NCBI RefSeq assembly: GCF_009830105.1
Contig: NZ_WURB01000013.1
Coordinates: forward strand, 57,390 to 121,389
From: Microvirga makkahensis
Lineage (GTDB): Bacteria; Pseudomonadota; Alphaproteobacteria; Rhizobiales; Beijerinckiaceae
Reading direction: 5' to 3'
DNA length: 64,000 bases
Shown: one piece after another, positions 26,260 to 35,149 of the stretch
Numbering within the stretch: position 1 is the first letter of the stretch
Layout of the letters: every line of letters starts with the position of its first letter
Notes under the pieces: model-generated
The model's database searches: none
Told to the model about the DNA's origin: nothing
Seen by the model: the letters and a program-made list of their open reading frames with translations, nothing else
Made by a program: the position numbers and the translations under genes

Positions 26260-27059
26260 ACCCGATCATCCGTTTCGAGAACGTCACCAAGCGCTTCGGC
26301 GCGCTGACCGTCCTGGACAATTTCAACTTCGAGGTCGCGCGCGGCGAGAAGGTGACCCTGATCGGCCCGTCGGGCTCCGGCAAGTCGACGGTCCTGCGCA
26401 TCCTGATGACCCTGGAGCCCTTCCAGGAGGGGCATCTGGAGCTCGACGGAATCCCCTACCACGAGCCCGGCGGCCACGGTCCGTTCAAGGCGAGCGAGAA
26501 GCATCTCCACAAGATCCGCTGCAATGTCGGCATGGTGTTCCAGAGCTTCAACCTGTTCCCGCACATGACGGTCCTGCGCAACATCGTCGAGGCGCCGGTG
26601 GCGGTGCTGAAGATGAAGCGCGACGAGGCGGAGAGCCGCGCCACCGAATTGCTGCGCATGGTCGGCCTCTACGACAAGAAGGACCATTTCCCGAGCCAGC
26701 TCTCGGGCGGCCAGCAGCAGCGCGTCGCCATCGCCCGCGCGCTCGCCATGCGCCCCCGCGTCCTCCTGTTCGACGAGCCGACCTCCGCCCTCGATCCGCA
26801 GCTCGTGGGCGAGGTGCTGGGCGTCATCCGCGACCTCGCGCAGGAACACGACCTGACCATGCTCCTGGTGACGCACGAGATGCGCTTCGCCCGCGAGGTC
26901 TCCGACCGGGTCTGCTTCTTCGACAAGGGCCGCATCGTGGAGCAGGGCGACCCGGAGCTCCTGTTCAGCAACCCGCAGCAGCCGCGCACCCGGGAGTTCC
27001 TGAGCTCCATCCTCGGCGAGCCGGCGCCCGCGCGAGAAAGTCTCCGGCGTGTTCCGTGA
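26256..27059 (+). CDS. ehuA: Ectoine/hydroxyectoine ABC transporter ATP-binding protein
   Basis: This polar amino acid-type ATPase has 267 residues with Walker A GPSGSGKST (residues 37-45), signature LSGGQQQRV (about 149) and Walker B VLLFDEPTSALD (about 169), followed by the H-loop LLVTHEMRFAREV. An insertion around residues 68-80 (YHEPGGHGPFKASEKH) is typical of EhuA. I start at the ATG at 26256, which overlaps the ehuD stop. The frame open from 25944 is not supported. It energises EhuC and EhuD. Confidence 0.93.
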   Translation: MNPIIRFENVTKRFGALTVLDNFNFEVARGEKVTLIGPSGSGKSTVLRILMTLEPFQEGHLELDGIPYHEPGGHGPFKASEKHLHKIRCNVGMVFQSFNLFPHMTVLRNIVEAPVAVLKMKRDEAESRATELLRMVGLYDKKDHFPSQLSGGQQQRVAIARALAMRPRVLLFDEPTSALDPQLVGEVLGVIRDLAQEHDLTMLLVTHEMRFAREVSDRVCFFDKGRIVEQGDPELLFSNPQQPRTREFLSSILGEPAPARESLRRVP

Positions 27060-27157
27060 AAACCGAGAGAATCTCTCCCGCCCCGCCGGAGAACCGAAAG
27101 TGTCTCGCTGTCCGAAGCGCTAGCCTCGCCCTGATCCGATTTCCGAAAGGGCGACGC

Positions 27158-28669
27158 ATGAACGCGATGACGCAGACCACCGCCTCCATTCCCGCGAAGG
27201 CGAACATCCACACGGCGCTCTCCCGCCTGCGGGATCCGCGCCTGCTCCGGGAGATGGCCTATATCGACGGCCGCTGGACGGCCGCGCCCGACGATGCGCG
27301 CTTCGAGGTGAACGATCCGGCCACGGGCCTGAACGTCGCCCGCGTGCCGCGCCTCGGCGCCGCGGCCGCCGGGCAGGCGGTGGACGCCGCGGCCCGGGCG
27401 CTCCCCGCCTGGAAGGCCCTGCTGCCGCAGGAGCGCGCGGCGCGCCTTCGCGCCTGGCACGCGCTCATGCTGGAGAACCGCGAGGATCTCGCCCTCATCA
27501 TGACGCTGGAGCAGGGCAAGCCCCTCGCGGAATCCACCGGCGAGATCGATTACGCGGCCTCCTTCGTGGAATGGTACGCGGAAGAAGCCAAGCGCCTGAA
27601 CGTGGAGAGCGTCACGAGCCACCTGCCCGGAGCGGAGATGCTGGTGCGCCGCGAGGCGATCGGCGTCGCGGCCCTGCTGACGCCCTGGAACTTTCCCTCC
27701 GCCATGCTCACGCGCAAGGCCGCGGCCGCGCTGGCGGCCGGCTGCACCCTGGTCGCCCATCCCTCCTCCTACACGCCGCTCTCCGCGCTCGCGCTCGCCG
27801 AACTCGCGGAGCGCGCGGGCCTGCCGCCCGGCGTGTTCAACATCGTGACGGGCGACGCCGAGCCCATCGCGAACCGCTTCTGCGACGACGAGCGCGTGCG
27901 CGTCGTCAGCTTCACCGGCTCCACGGAGATCGGGCGCAAGATCGCCGCGCGCTGCGCCCCCACCATGAAGCGCCTCGTGATGGAGCTCGGAGGCCACGCG
28001 CCGCTCATGATTTTCGACGATGCCGACCTCGACAAGGCGGTCGAGATCGCCATGGCGGCGAAGTTCGCCACCTCCGGCCAGGATTGCCTCGCGGCCAACC
28101 GCATCTATGTGCAGCGTTCGATCTATCCGGCCTTCTGCGAAGCCTTCGGCCGGCGCATCGCCGGCCTCAAGGCGGGACCGGGCCTCGACAGGGACGTGGA
28201 GATCGGGCCGCTGATGCACGCCAATGCGGTGGCCAAGGCGCAGGCGCAGATCGCGGACGCGCTCGCCCTCGGGGCGCGCCGCGTCACGGAGGAGAAGCGG
28301 ACCGAAGGCCCGCTCTTCATGACACCGACGCTGCTGGCCGACGTGCCGGACGGCGCGCTGATCATGCGCGAGGAGACCTTCGCGCCGGTCGCGGCAGTGA
28401 CGCCCTTCGACACGGAAGACGAGGTGGTGGCGCGGGCCAACGCCACCGAGTACGGCCTTGTCGCCTACGTGGTCACCGAGAACGGCGCCCGCGCCCTGCG
28501 GCTCGGCCGGGCCCTCGAATACGGAATGGTCGCGATCAACCGCGTGAAGATCACCGGCGCGCCCGTTCCCTTCGGCGGCGTGAAGCAGTCGGGGCTCGGC
28601 CGCGAGGGCTCGCGCCACGGCCTGGAGGCCTTCACCGAGCTGAAATACCTTTGTCTCGACATTCATTGA
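27158..28669 (+). CDS. doeC: NAD(P)-dependent aldehyde dehydrogenase of ectoine catabolism (DoeC/Ssd type)
   Basis: This aldehyde dehydrogenase of 503 residues has catalytic Cys 310 in SGQDCLAANR and general-base Glu 276 in MELGGHAPL. The cofactor-site blocks TPWNFPSAMLTRK and FTGSTEIGRK are present. In ectoine catabolism it would oxidise aspartate semialdehyde to aspartate; a succinate semialdehyde dehydrogenase role is also used for this gene in other clusters. The ATG at 27158 follows AAAGGG. It lies between ehuA and the aminotransferase gene doeD and belongs to the same run. Confidence 0.85.
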   Translation: MNAMTQTTASIPAKANIHTALSRLRDPRLLREMAYIDGRWTAAPDDARFEVNDPATGLNVARVPRLGAAAAGQAVDAAARALPAWKALLPQERAARLRAWHALMLENREDLALIMTLEQGKPLAESTGEIDYAASFVEWYAEEAKRLNVESVTSHLPGAEMLVRREAIGVAALLTPWNFPSAMLTRKAAAALAAGCTLVAHPSSYTPLSALALAELAERAGLPPGVFNIVTGDAEPIANRFCDDERVRVVSFTGSTEIGRKIAARCAPTMKRLVMELGGHAPLMIFDDADLDKAVEIAMAAKFATSGQDCLAANRIYVQRSIYPAFCEAFGRRIAGLKAGPGLDRDVEIGPLMHANAVAKAQAQIADALALGARRVTEEKRTEGPLFMTPTLLADVPDGALIMREETFAPVAAVTPFDTEDEVVARANATEYGLVAYVVTENGARALRLGRALEYGMVAINRVKITGAPVPFGGVKQSGLGREGSRHGLEAFTELKYLCLDIH

Positions 28670-28681
28670 CCGGAGAGTCCC

Positions 28682-30073
28682 ATGCTGAACGAAACCAACA
28701 ATCTCGACAACGAACTCAACGCCTGGGACCGGGATCACTTCTTCCATCCGTCCACCCACATGGCGCAGCACGCGCGGGGCGAGACCCCCAACCGCATCAT
28801 CTCGGGCGGCGAAGGAGTCTACATCGTCGACCGGCAGGGCAAGCGCAGCCTCGATGCGTTTGCGGGCCTCTATTGCGTGAATGTCGGCTACGGCCGCACC
28901 AGGATCACCGACGCCATCGCCGCCCAGGCCGCCGCCCTGCCCTATTACCACGCCTATGTGGGCCACGGCTCCGAGCCCTCGATCCGCCTCGCCAAGATGA
29001 TCATCGACCGCGCGCCGAAGGGCATGAGCCGCGTGTTCTTCGGCCTGTCGGGCTCCGACGCCAACGAGACCAACATCAAGCTCGTCTGGTACATCAACAA
29101 CGTGCTGGGACGCCCCGAGAAGAAGAAGATCATCTCGCGCTGGCGCGGCTATCACGGCTCCGGCCTGATGAGCGGCAGCCTCACGGGGCTCGCCGCCTTC
29201 CACAACCTGTTCGACCTGCCGCGCCCGCCGATCCTGCACACGGAGGCGCCCTATTACTTCCGCCGTCCCGACAGGAGCATGAGCGAGGAGCAGTTCTCGC
29301 AATATTGCGCCGACAAGCTCGAGGAGATGATCCAGGCCGAGGGCCCGGAGACCATCGCGGCCTTCATCGGCGAGCCGGTGCTCGGCACGGGCGGCATCGT
29401 GCCGCCGCCAGCGGGCTATTGGCAGAAGATCCAGGCCGTCCTGGACAAGTACGACATTCTGCTCATCGCCGACGAGGTCATCACGGGCTTCGGGCGTCTC
29501 GGCACCATGTTCGGCTCGGATCATTACGGCATCAGGCCGGACCTCATCACCATCGCCAAGGGCCTGACCTCCGCCTATGCGCCGCTCTCGGGCGTGATCG
29601 TGTCCGAGAAGGTCTGGCGCGTGCTGGAGCAGGGCTCCGACGCCTACGGGCCCATCGGCCACGGCTGGACCTACTCGTCCCATCCCCTGTGCGCGGCGGC
29701 GGGCGTCGCGAACCTGGAAGTGGTGGACGAGCTCGACATCGTCGCCAATGCCCGCGAGGTCGGCGCCTATTTCAACCGGGCGCTCCAGGAGGCGGTGGGC
29801 TCGAACCGCTTCGTGGGCGAGGTGCGCGGCGAGGGCCTGATGGCGGCGGTCGAGTTCGTGCGCGACCGGGACGACCGCGTCTTCTTCGATCCCTCCGAGA
29901 AGGTGGGCCCGCGCATCACGGCCGCCCTGCTGGAGCGCGGGGTCATCGCCCGCGCCATGCCGCAGGGCGACATCCTGGGCTTCGCCCCGCCGCTCTGCCT
30001 GACCCGCGAAGAGGCCGACATCGTGGTCTCCGCCACGAAGGATGCCGTCGAGTCGGTCGCCGCGACTCTTTGA
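28682..30073 (+). CDS. doeD: Diaminobutyrate-pyruvate/2-oxoglutarate aminotransferase (DoeD type)
   Basis: This class III (omega) aminotransferase has 463 residues with PLP lysine Lys 293 in TIAKGLTSAYAPLSG. GLSGSDANETNIK, SRWRGYHGSG and LIADEVITGFGRLG are family blocks. It would convert diaminobutyrate, made by DoeB, to aspartate semialdehyde for DoeC. GGAGAG precedes the ATG, and only 12 bases separate it from doeC. Related omega-aminotransferases act on many amines, so the substrate rests on the ectoine context. Confidence 0.86.
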   Translation: MLNETNNLDNELNAWDRDHFFHPSTHMAQHARGETPNRIISGGEGVYIVDRQGKRSLDAFAGLYCVNVGYGRTRITDAIAAQAAALPYYHAYVGHGSEPSIRLAKMIIDRAPKGMSRVFFGLSGSDANETNIKLVWYINNVLGRPEKKKIISRWRGYHGSGLMSGSLTGLAAFHNLFDLPRPPILHTEAPYYFRRPDRSMSEEQFSQYCADKLEEMIQAEGPETIAAFIGEPVLGTGGIVPPPAGYWQKIQAVLDKYDILLIADEVITGFGRLGTMFGSDHYGIRPDLITIAKGLTSAYAPLSGVIVSEKVWRVLEQGSDAYGPIGHGWTYSSHPLCAAAGVANLEVVDELDIVANAREVGAYFNRALQEAVGSNRFVGEVRGEGLMAAVEFVRDRDDRVFFDPSEKVGPRITAALLERGVIARAMPQGDILGFAPPLCLTREEADIVVSATKDAVESVAATL

Positions 30074-30140
30074 GGCCTTGCGACCCACCGGGTGCTCCGG
30101 GCCCCCGGACCGCGCCGCACCTCGTCATGGCTCTTCATCA

Positions 30141-30224
30141 TGGCCGGGCCCGTCCCGGCCAGCTCGATCGGAAGGACGCTGCGTTTCGGACCATCGGGAT
30201 CACCGGCACCGGGCCGGTGATCCC
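30141..30224. repeat. Intergenic palindrome pair, family A copy 1
   Basis: TGGCCGGG/CCCGGCCA with a CCCGT loop (30141-30161) is followed by GGGATCACCGGC/GCCGGTGATCCC (30196-30224). The pair lies between convergent doeD and the MocA-like gene. Similar hairpins occur at 33126, 41363, 44727-44808 and 50851. Confidence 0.7.
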
Positions 30225-30274
30225 GGAAGACGGGATGGCGTGGGAGGTGCGTCGCGCCGGCGGCTCCCCCGCCG

Positions 30275-30874
30275 TCACGGCCGGAGCCCGGCGAGTTCCT
30301 CCCTCGTGTCGATGTCCTGAGCCACGGCCGGATCCGTGGTCGGCCATTCCAGGACGTCGGGCCTCCCGCGCAGAACCGGGCCCGCTCCGGCGTCTCCGGA
30401 GAGGCTCTCGATCTCCCCTTGAAGCGCGCGCGAGAGGACGACGGGGTTGCCCCGCCGGCCGTTCAGGGTGGGGACGAGAGCCGCGGGCTCTCCCCCGTCC
30501 CGCCAGGCGGCCGCGAGAGCGTCGATGAGACCGGCCGTCACGAACGGCATGTCCCCGAGGAGAACGATCGCGGCCCGGGCCCGTCGCGGCAGCGCGGAGA
30601 ACCCGGCCTTGAGGGATGTGGAGAGCCCCTGCGCATACAGGGCGTTGCGAACGATCCGGACGGGGAGCCCCTCGAGCGCCGCCGCGACCTCCTCCCCGAG
30701 ATGGCCGGTCACCACGACGACGGGATCGGCCGTGGACCGGATCGCGGCCTCGGCCGCATGGCGCACCAGGGACTTGCCGCCGACCTGCGCCAGAAGCTTC
30801 GGCTCGTCGCCGAAGCGCGTGCCGCGCCCGGCCGCCAGGAGAATGGCCGCAACGTCGCTTGTCTCCCGGCTCAT
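30275..30874 (-). CDS. MocA-like molybdenum cofactor nucleotidyltransferase
   Basis: This 199-residue GT-A-fold nucleotidyltransferase of the MobA/MocA type has the nucleotide-binding loop LAAGRGTRFGDEPKLL near residues 12-27, then VVVTGHLGEE and LLGDMPFVTAGLIDAL, with GNPVVLSR downstream. Such enzymes attach CMP or GMP to molybdopterin; CMP is usual for xanthine-dehydrogenase/CO-dehydrogenase-type enzymes. It overlaps the upstream molybdopterin-binding gene by four bases and is the last gene of the minus-strand unit beside the cox genes. It therefore probably prepares cofactor for CoxL. Confidence 0.88.
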   Translation of the reverse strand: MSRETSDVAAILLAAGRGTRFGDEPKLLAQVGGKSLVRHAAEAAIRSTADPVVVVTGHLGEEVAAALEGLPVRIVRNALYAQGLSTSLKAGFSALPRRARAAIVLLGDMPFVTAGLIDALAAAWRDGGEPAALVPTLNGRRGNPVVLSRALQGEIESLSGDAGAGPVLRGRPDVLEWPTTDPAVAQDIDTREELAGLRP

Positions 30875-31890
30875 TCCTCGCCCCTGCTTGTGCCGCCCTC
30901 GCGCGGCTGCGGCCGCGAGACGATCTCCATGAGAAGCCCTCCGACCCCGAGAGCCGTGATGTCGGCCCGCGTCACGGGCACGTCCGCCAGAAGGCGGTGC
31001 AGGATCCAGTCGAACCCGTTCTCCTTCGGGGAGCGGGCGCAGCCCGGGGCGCCGATGACGGGCTTTCCGGCGATGGAGCCGATGAGGAGCAGGTTGCCCG
31101 GATCCACCGGCATGCCGAAATGCTCCACCCGTCCCCCGGCCCTCTCGATGGCGGCGGGGATGACGTCCCGGCGGTCGGCGATGGCGGAGGCGCCGAAGAT
31201 CACGATGAGCTGCGCGACGTCCTTGGCCTGACCGGCCAGCTCCTGCGCCAGGGCCGCCGCCTCGTGGGGCACCCGGCGGTCCGACACGATCCGGGCATCG
31301 GCGGGTTCCAGCCGCTGGCCGAGCACCGCGAGGGTCTTGTCCACCACGCTCGGCTTGAGGCCGGGAAGAAGCGTCGAGATCACCCCGAGCGCGCGGCGCT
31401 TGTAGGGGGCGACGCGCAGGGCATCCCTGCCGGCCCGGGCGATCCCGGTCTGCAGCAGGGTCTCAGGGATAGCATAGGGGATGATCTTGACGGTGCCGAC
31501 CATCTCTCCCGCGACGACCGGCTTGAAGGCGGGCAATGTCGCGGCGGTCATGGCCTCGTCGACGGCGTTGAGGCCGTCGATGGCGCCGGCATCGATCAGG
31601 AGAACGCCCGACGCCTCCGCGTAGAGGTTGGAGCGCCCGGTGAAGGGCGCTTCGACGACGACGTTCTCGCCGGCCAGCGCACGGGCGAGCCGGAGAGCCG
31701 CCTCGTCCTCGGCGACGTCGCCGGGCTCGTACCGCGCCGCGATGATCGTCTCCACCCCGGCCTGCCTCAGCCGCATTGCCATGTCGGGCGAGACGAGGGT
31801 TCCCTTCCTCACCACGACATCGCCCGCGCGCACGCTGTGGGCGGCGAGCGCGCCGATCGCCTCCTCCACGGGAACGGGACCGAACCTCAC
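30871..31890 (-). CDS. Molybdopterin-binding protein (MoeA/MoaB-like)
   Basis: This 339-residue protein has a MoCF-type C-terminal domain. LIVIFGASAIADRRDVIPAAIE, HFGMPVDPGNLLLIG and the conserved APGCARSPKENGFDW are visible. The N-terminal part is a MoeA-like lid (VEEAIGALAAHSVRAGDVVVRKGTLVS). In many relatives it is joined to the MobA-like nucleotidyltransferase; here they are separate genes overlapping by four bases. It overlaps the XdhC gene upstream likewise. The probable role is cofactor handling for the divergently encoded molybdenum hydroxylase. Confidence 0.83.
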   Translation of the reverse strand: MRFGPVPVEEAIGALAAHSVRAGDVVVRKGTLVSPDMAMRLRQAGVETIIAARYEPGDVAEDEAALRLARALAGENVVVEAPFTGRSNLYAEASGVLLIDAGAIDGLNAVDEAMTAATLPAFKPVVAGEMVGTVKIIPYAIPETLLQTGIARAGRDALRVAPYKRRALGVISTLLPGLKPSVVDKTLAVLGQRLEPADARIVSDRRVPHEAAALAQELAGQAKDVAQLIVIFGASAIADRRDVIPAAIERAGGRVEHFGMPVDPGNLLLIGSIAGKPVIGAPGCARSPKENGFDWILHRLLADVPVTRADITALGVGGLLMEIVSRPQPREGGTSRGEE

Positions 31891-32579
31891 GCCGAACGCC
31901 TCCGCTCCTTGCGCAGGGTCGCGACGATCTCGGCCAGGATCGAGACCGCGATCTCCGCGGGCGACACGGCTCCGATATCGAGGCCGATCGGTGCATGGAT
32001 GCGGGCGAGGTCCGCTTCCGTGAAGCCGGATTCCGTCAGCCGCTGCACGCGCCGCTCATGGGTTTTGCGCGAGCCGAGGGCGCCGACATAGAAGCATTCC
32101 GACCGCAGCGCCGCGGCGAGCGCGGGATCGTCGATCTTCGGATCGTGGGTGAGCGCCACGAGTGCCGTGTAACGGTCGAGCCCCATCTCGGGCAGGACGG
32201 TGTCGGGCCATTCGGCGAGGACCGGCGCGTCCGGAAAGCGCTCCGGCGTGGCGAAGGCCGTGCGCGGATCGACGATGGTGACGTCGAAATCCACGGCCCG
32301 GGCCATGGGCGCGAGCGCCTGGCTGATATGAACGGCACCGATCACCGCCAGTCTCACCGGCGGCGCCTGCACGGTCAGGAAAAGCTGGCGGCCCTCCTGC
32401 TCGACGAGGCCGCTCCTGCCCTGGCGAAGCCTGTCCCGCAGCTCGTCTGCCAGCGGGTCGCCTGCGATCTCCGCCTCCCGGACGAGGCGCTGCTCGCCCG
32501 AGGCGATGTCCGTCACGAGGATGGCGGCCCGCCGGGCAGCGCGCTCCGCGTTGAGGTCGGACAGGAGGCTCAGGCGCAT
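31887..32579 (-). CDS. XdhC-family protein, C-terminal (Rossmann) type
   Basis: This 230-residue protein carries the XdhC Rossmann domain: LAVIGAVHISQAL, VTIVDPRTAFATPERFPD, ALVALTHDPKIDDPAL, CFYVGALGSRKTHERR and a C-terminal IGLDIGAVSPAEIAVSILAEI. XdhC proteins bind sulfurated molybdenum cofactor and insert it into the enzyme. The ATG at 32579 (MRLSLLSDL) is chosen; the open frame to 33374 is unsupported. The N-terminal XdhC/CoxI domain is in a separate small gene upstream. The pair probably matures CoxL. Confidence 0.85.
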   Translation of the reverse strand: MRLSLLSDLNAERAARRAAILVTDIASGEQRLVREAEIAGDPLADELRDRLRQGRSGLVEQEGRQLFLTVQAPPVRLAVIGAVHISQALAPMARAVDFDVTIVDPRTAFATPERFPDAPVLAEWPDTVLPEMGLDRYTALVALTHDPKIDDPALAAALRSECFYVGALGSRKTHERRVQRLTESGFTEADLARIHAPIGLDIGAVSPAEIAVSILAEIVATLRKERRRSA

Positions 32580-32641
32580 GCGGTTCCCCCGCCTCCGTGG
32601 CAGAGGAGCGAGACACGCACTCGCAGAGGATCGGCGCTCAT

Positions 32642-32965
32642 CTAGTCCACCCGCTCCACATAGATCTTGATGCGCCCTCCGCACGACAGGCCGACCTGCC
32701 AGGCGGTCTCGTCGGCGACCCCGAATTCGAGCATGCGCGGCTTCCCGTCGGCGATCACATCCAGCGCCTCGGTGATGACCGCGCCTTCGACGCAGCCGCC
32801 GGACACGGAGCCGAGAAAGTTGGTGTCCCCGTCGATGACCAGGTGGCTGCCGACGGGCCGGGGCGCCGATCCCCAGGTCTCGACGACGGTGGCGACCGCG
32901 ACGCCCCTGCCCTCGCGCCTCCAGGCTTCCGCGTTCTTCAGGATTTCGGCGTCGGTGGAGAGCAT
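32642..32965 (-). CDS. XdhC/CoxI N-terminal domain protein
   Basis: This 107-residue protein corresponds to the N-terminal XdhC/CoxI domain: VVETWGSAPRPVGSHLVID, FLGSVSGGCVEGAVI and VGLSCGGRIKIYVERV, keeping the SGGCVEG cysteine and the SCGG cysteine. It ends where full-length XdhC would continue. A stop and 62 bases separate it from the Rossmann-domain gene, so XdhC is encoded in two pieces, a common design in cox clusters. The ATG at 32965 is favoured over a GTG 9 codons upstream. Confidence 0.8.
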   Translation of the reverse strand: MLSTDAEILKNAEAWRREGRGVAVATVVETWGSAPRPVGSHLVIDGDTNFLGSVSGGCVEGAVITEALDVIADGKPRMLEFGVADETAWQVGLSCGGRIKIYVERVD

Positions 32966-33360
32966 GGTTTTCCCGGCGGAGAGGCGGCTCACGCAGCCGC
33001 GCGACGATCGATACTGCCATCACCTTCCCTCGCGCCGCAACCCGCATGCGAGAGCATCGGGCGTGAAGAGCGCACCCGCACCGTCGGGATCGATCCGAGG
33101 CTCCCACCTTGGACGGGCGTGTCGTGTCATGGCCGGCCCCGTGCCGGCCATGACGATCCGAAAGGCATGGAGCTTCACGGGGTCGGGACCACCGGCACAA
33201 GGCGGTGACGACGTGGAGGAGCTGGCGAAAACCGGATCCGCTTGTTCGCACGATGCGCGAGGCCGCCGATGGCGAGCGGCGGGCGGAACGTTGACACGCG
33301 CGGCGATGGGGCGTCTGATCGGCTGCGAACAAGCACCATGTCGGATGGCTCGCGGTCAGG
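32966..33360. other. Divergent spacer between cofactor genes and the Fe-S scaffold gene
   Basis: About 395 bases with no gene. It holds the family A palindrome at 33126-33154 and presumably the promoters of both flanking units. No clear operator was found. Confidence 0.5.
33126..33154. repeat. Intergenic palindrome, family A copy 2
   Basis: GTCATGGCCGGC and GCCGGCCATGAC are perfect 12-base arms around CCCGT, the same loop as in the 30141 hairpin. Confidence 0.7.
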
Positions 33361-33816
33361 ATGCTGAACGACATCTACAGCCGGCGCGTCTTGGAACTCG
33401 CCGCCGACATCCCGCTTCTGGGGATCCTGCCGAATGCGGATGCCAGCGCGAAGGCGCATTCGAAACTGTGCGGGTCGACGGTCACGGTCCATCTGAAGCT
33501 CGATGGCGGCGTCGTCAGCGCCTTCGCTCACGAGGTGAAGGCCTGCGCCCTGGGTCAGGCCTCCTCGTCGATCATGGCGCGCCACGTGGTCGGCTCCACG
33601 GCCGGGGAACTCCGCGCCGTCCGCGATCAGATGCGCCGGATGCTGAAGGAGAGCGGCCCTCCTCCGTCGGGCCGATGGGCGGAGCTGGCGCTGCTGGAGC
33701 CCGCGCGGGACCTGAAGGCCCGCCATGCATCCATCCTTCTGACCTTCGATGCGGTCGCCGACGCGCTCGCCCAGGCCGAAGCCGCCGCGCAAAGCCATGC
33801 CGCCGGAGATCCGTGA
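33361..33816 (+). CDS. NifU/SufU-like iron-sulfur scaffold protein
   Basis: This 151-residue protein has the NifU_N/SufU fold with SKLCGSTVTVHLKL (Cys 37) and VKACALGQASSS (Cys 62). The third ligand position, Cys in SufU, is Ala in RHASILLTFDAV (about residue 123), a change I believe is usual in alphaproteobacterial members. It would help assemble the two [2Fe-2S] clusters of CoxS, which lies 0.7 kb downstream. The link is by position. A general house-keeping role is possible. Confidence 0.82.
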   Translation: MLNDIYSRRVLELAADIPLLGILPNADASAKAHSKLCGSTVTVHLKLDGGVVSAFAHEVKACALGQASSSIMARHVVGSTAGELRAVRDQMRRMLKESGPPPSGRWAELALLEPARDLKARHASILLTFDAVADALAQAEAAAQSHAAGDP

Positions 33817-33902
33817 TCGGCGCGCGCCTTCTGGACAGGTGACGCGCCGCCCGATTTGCCCATACTCTGCCGTGGGGAACGCTGACAGGAGGAGACATCA
33901 GC

Positions 33903-34364
33903 ATGGCGATGACGATGCAGGGCGAGGTCACCCTTCCGGCCGACCGGGCGGCGGTGTGGGCGGCGCTCAACGATCCGGAGGTTCTCAAGGCCGCCATTCC
34001 CGGCTGCCAGGAGCTGGAGAAGATCAGCGACACGGAGTTCCAGGCGACGGCCAAGGTCTCGGTCGGCCCCGTGAAGGCGACCTTCAAGGGCGGCGTCACG
34101 CTCACGGATCTCGACCCGCCCAACGGCTACACCATCGGCGGCGAGGGACAGGGCGGCGTCGCCGGCTGGGCCAAGGGCGGCGCGAAGGTGCGCCTCGAAG
34201 AGGTCGAGGACGGGACACGGCTGGTCTACGACGTCGAGGCCCATGTGGGCGGCAAGATCGCCCAGCTCGGCGGACGCCTGATCAACGGCGTCGCCAAGAA
34301 ATACGCCGACGAATTCTTCGCGAATTTCGCCAGGATCCTGTCGCCTGCGGAATCCGCCGCGTGA
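33903..34364 (+). CDS. coxG: CoxG-type SRPBCC-fold membrane-recruitment protein
   Basis: This 153-residue protein has the Bet v1-like CoxG fold: GEVTLPADRAAVWAALNDPEVLKAAIPGC, then VGPVKATFKG and IAQLGGRLINGVAKKYADEFF. CoxG links CO dehydrogenase to the membrane in CO oxidisers; form II clusters have homologues with less defined roles. An AGGAGACATC site precedes the ATG. It is 87 bases after the Fe-S scaffold gene and 187 before coxS. Confidence 0.88.
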   Translation: MAMTMQGEVTLPADRAAVWAALNDPEVLKAAIPGCQELEKISDTEFQATAKVSVGPVKATFKGGVTLTDLDPPNGYTIGGEGQGGVAGWAKGGAKVRLEEVEDGTRLVYDVEAHVGGKIAQLGGRLINGVAKKYADEFFANFARILSPAESAA

Positions 34365-34550
34365 TCGCCGCCTCGAGTCCTTCCGCTCAATTTCGCGATA
34401 CTTGACCGCTCACACGGGGCGGTCCACACTCGACGTCGACGTGTCGCATTCGTGCGGCCGTCCAACAAGAACGCCAACAAGAACACCTGCCGGTGCCTGA
34501 GACCACCTGAAGGTTGGCCGGGTTGCCGGCGCCCGAGGAGGATATCACGC

Positions 34551-35045
<495 letters not shown>

Positions 35046-35149
35046 GGCCGGCACGCCCGCGCAAGGGCCGGCGGCGCGGGCCGGCGCCCTTCGGGGCCAC
35101 CGTCGAGGCGCCGCCCGGTGCTGGGCCAACGAGGACAAGGGAGGATTTC

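Noticed and set aside
26669..30088. 1139-codon open frame antisense to ehuA, doeC and doeD
   Set aside because: The plus strand encodes three well-recognised proteins here. The antisense frame has no domain and is a product of high third-position GC.
27571..30528. 985-codon plus-strand frame overlapping doeC and doeD
   Set aside because: It is the shifted frame of two real genes, rich in Arg, Gly and Pro.
31887..33374. Single 495-residue XdhC protein
   Set aside because: The part upstream of 32579 is out of frame with the separate XdhC N-terminal gene at 32642-32965.
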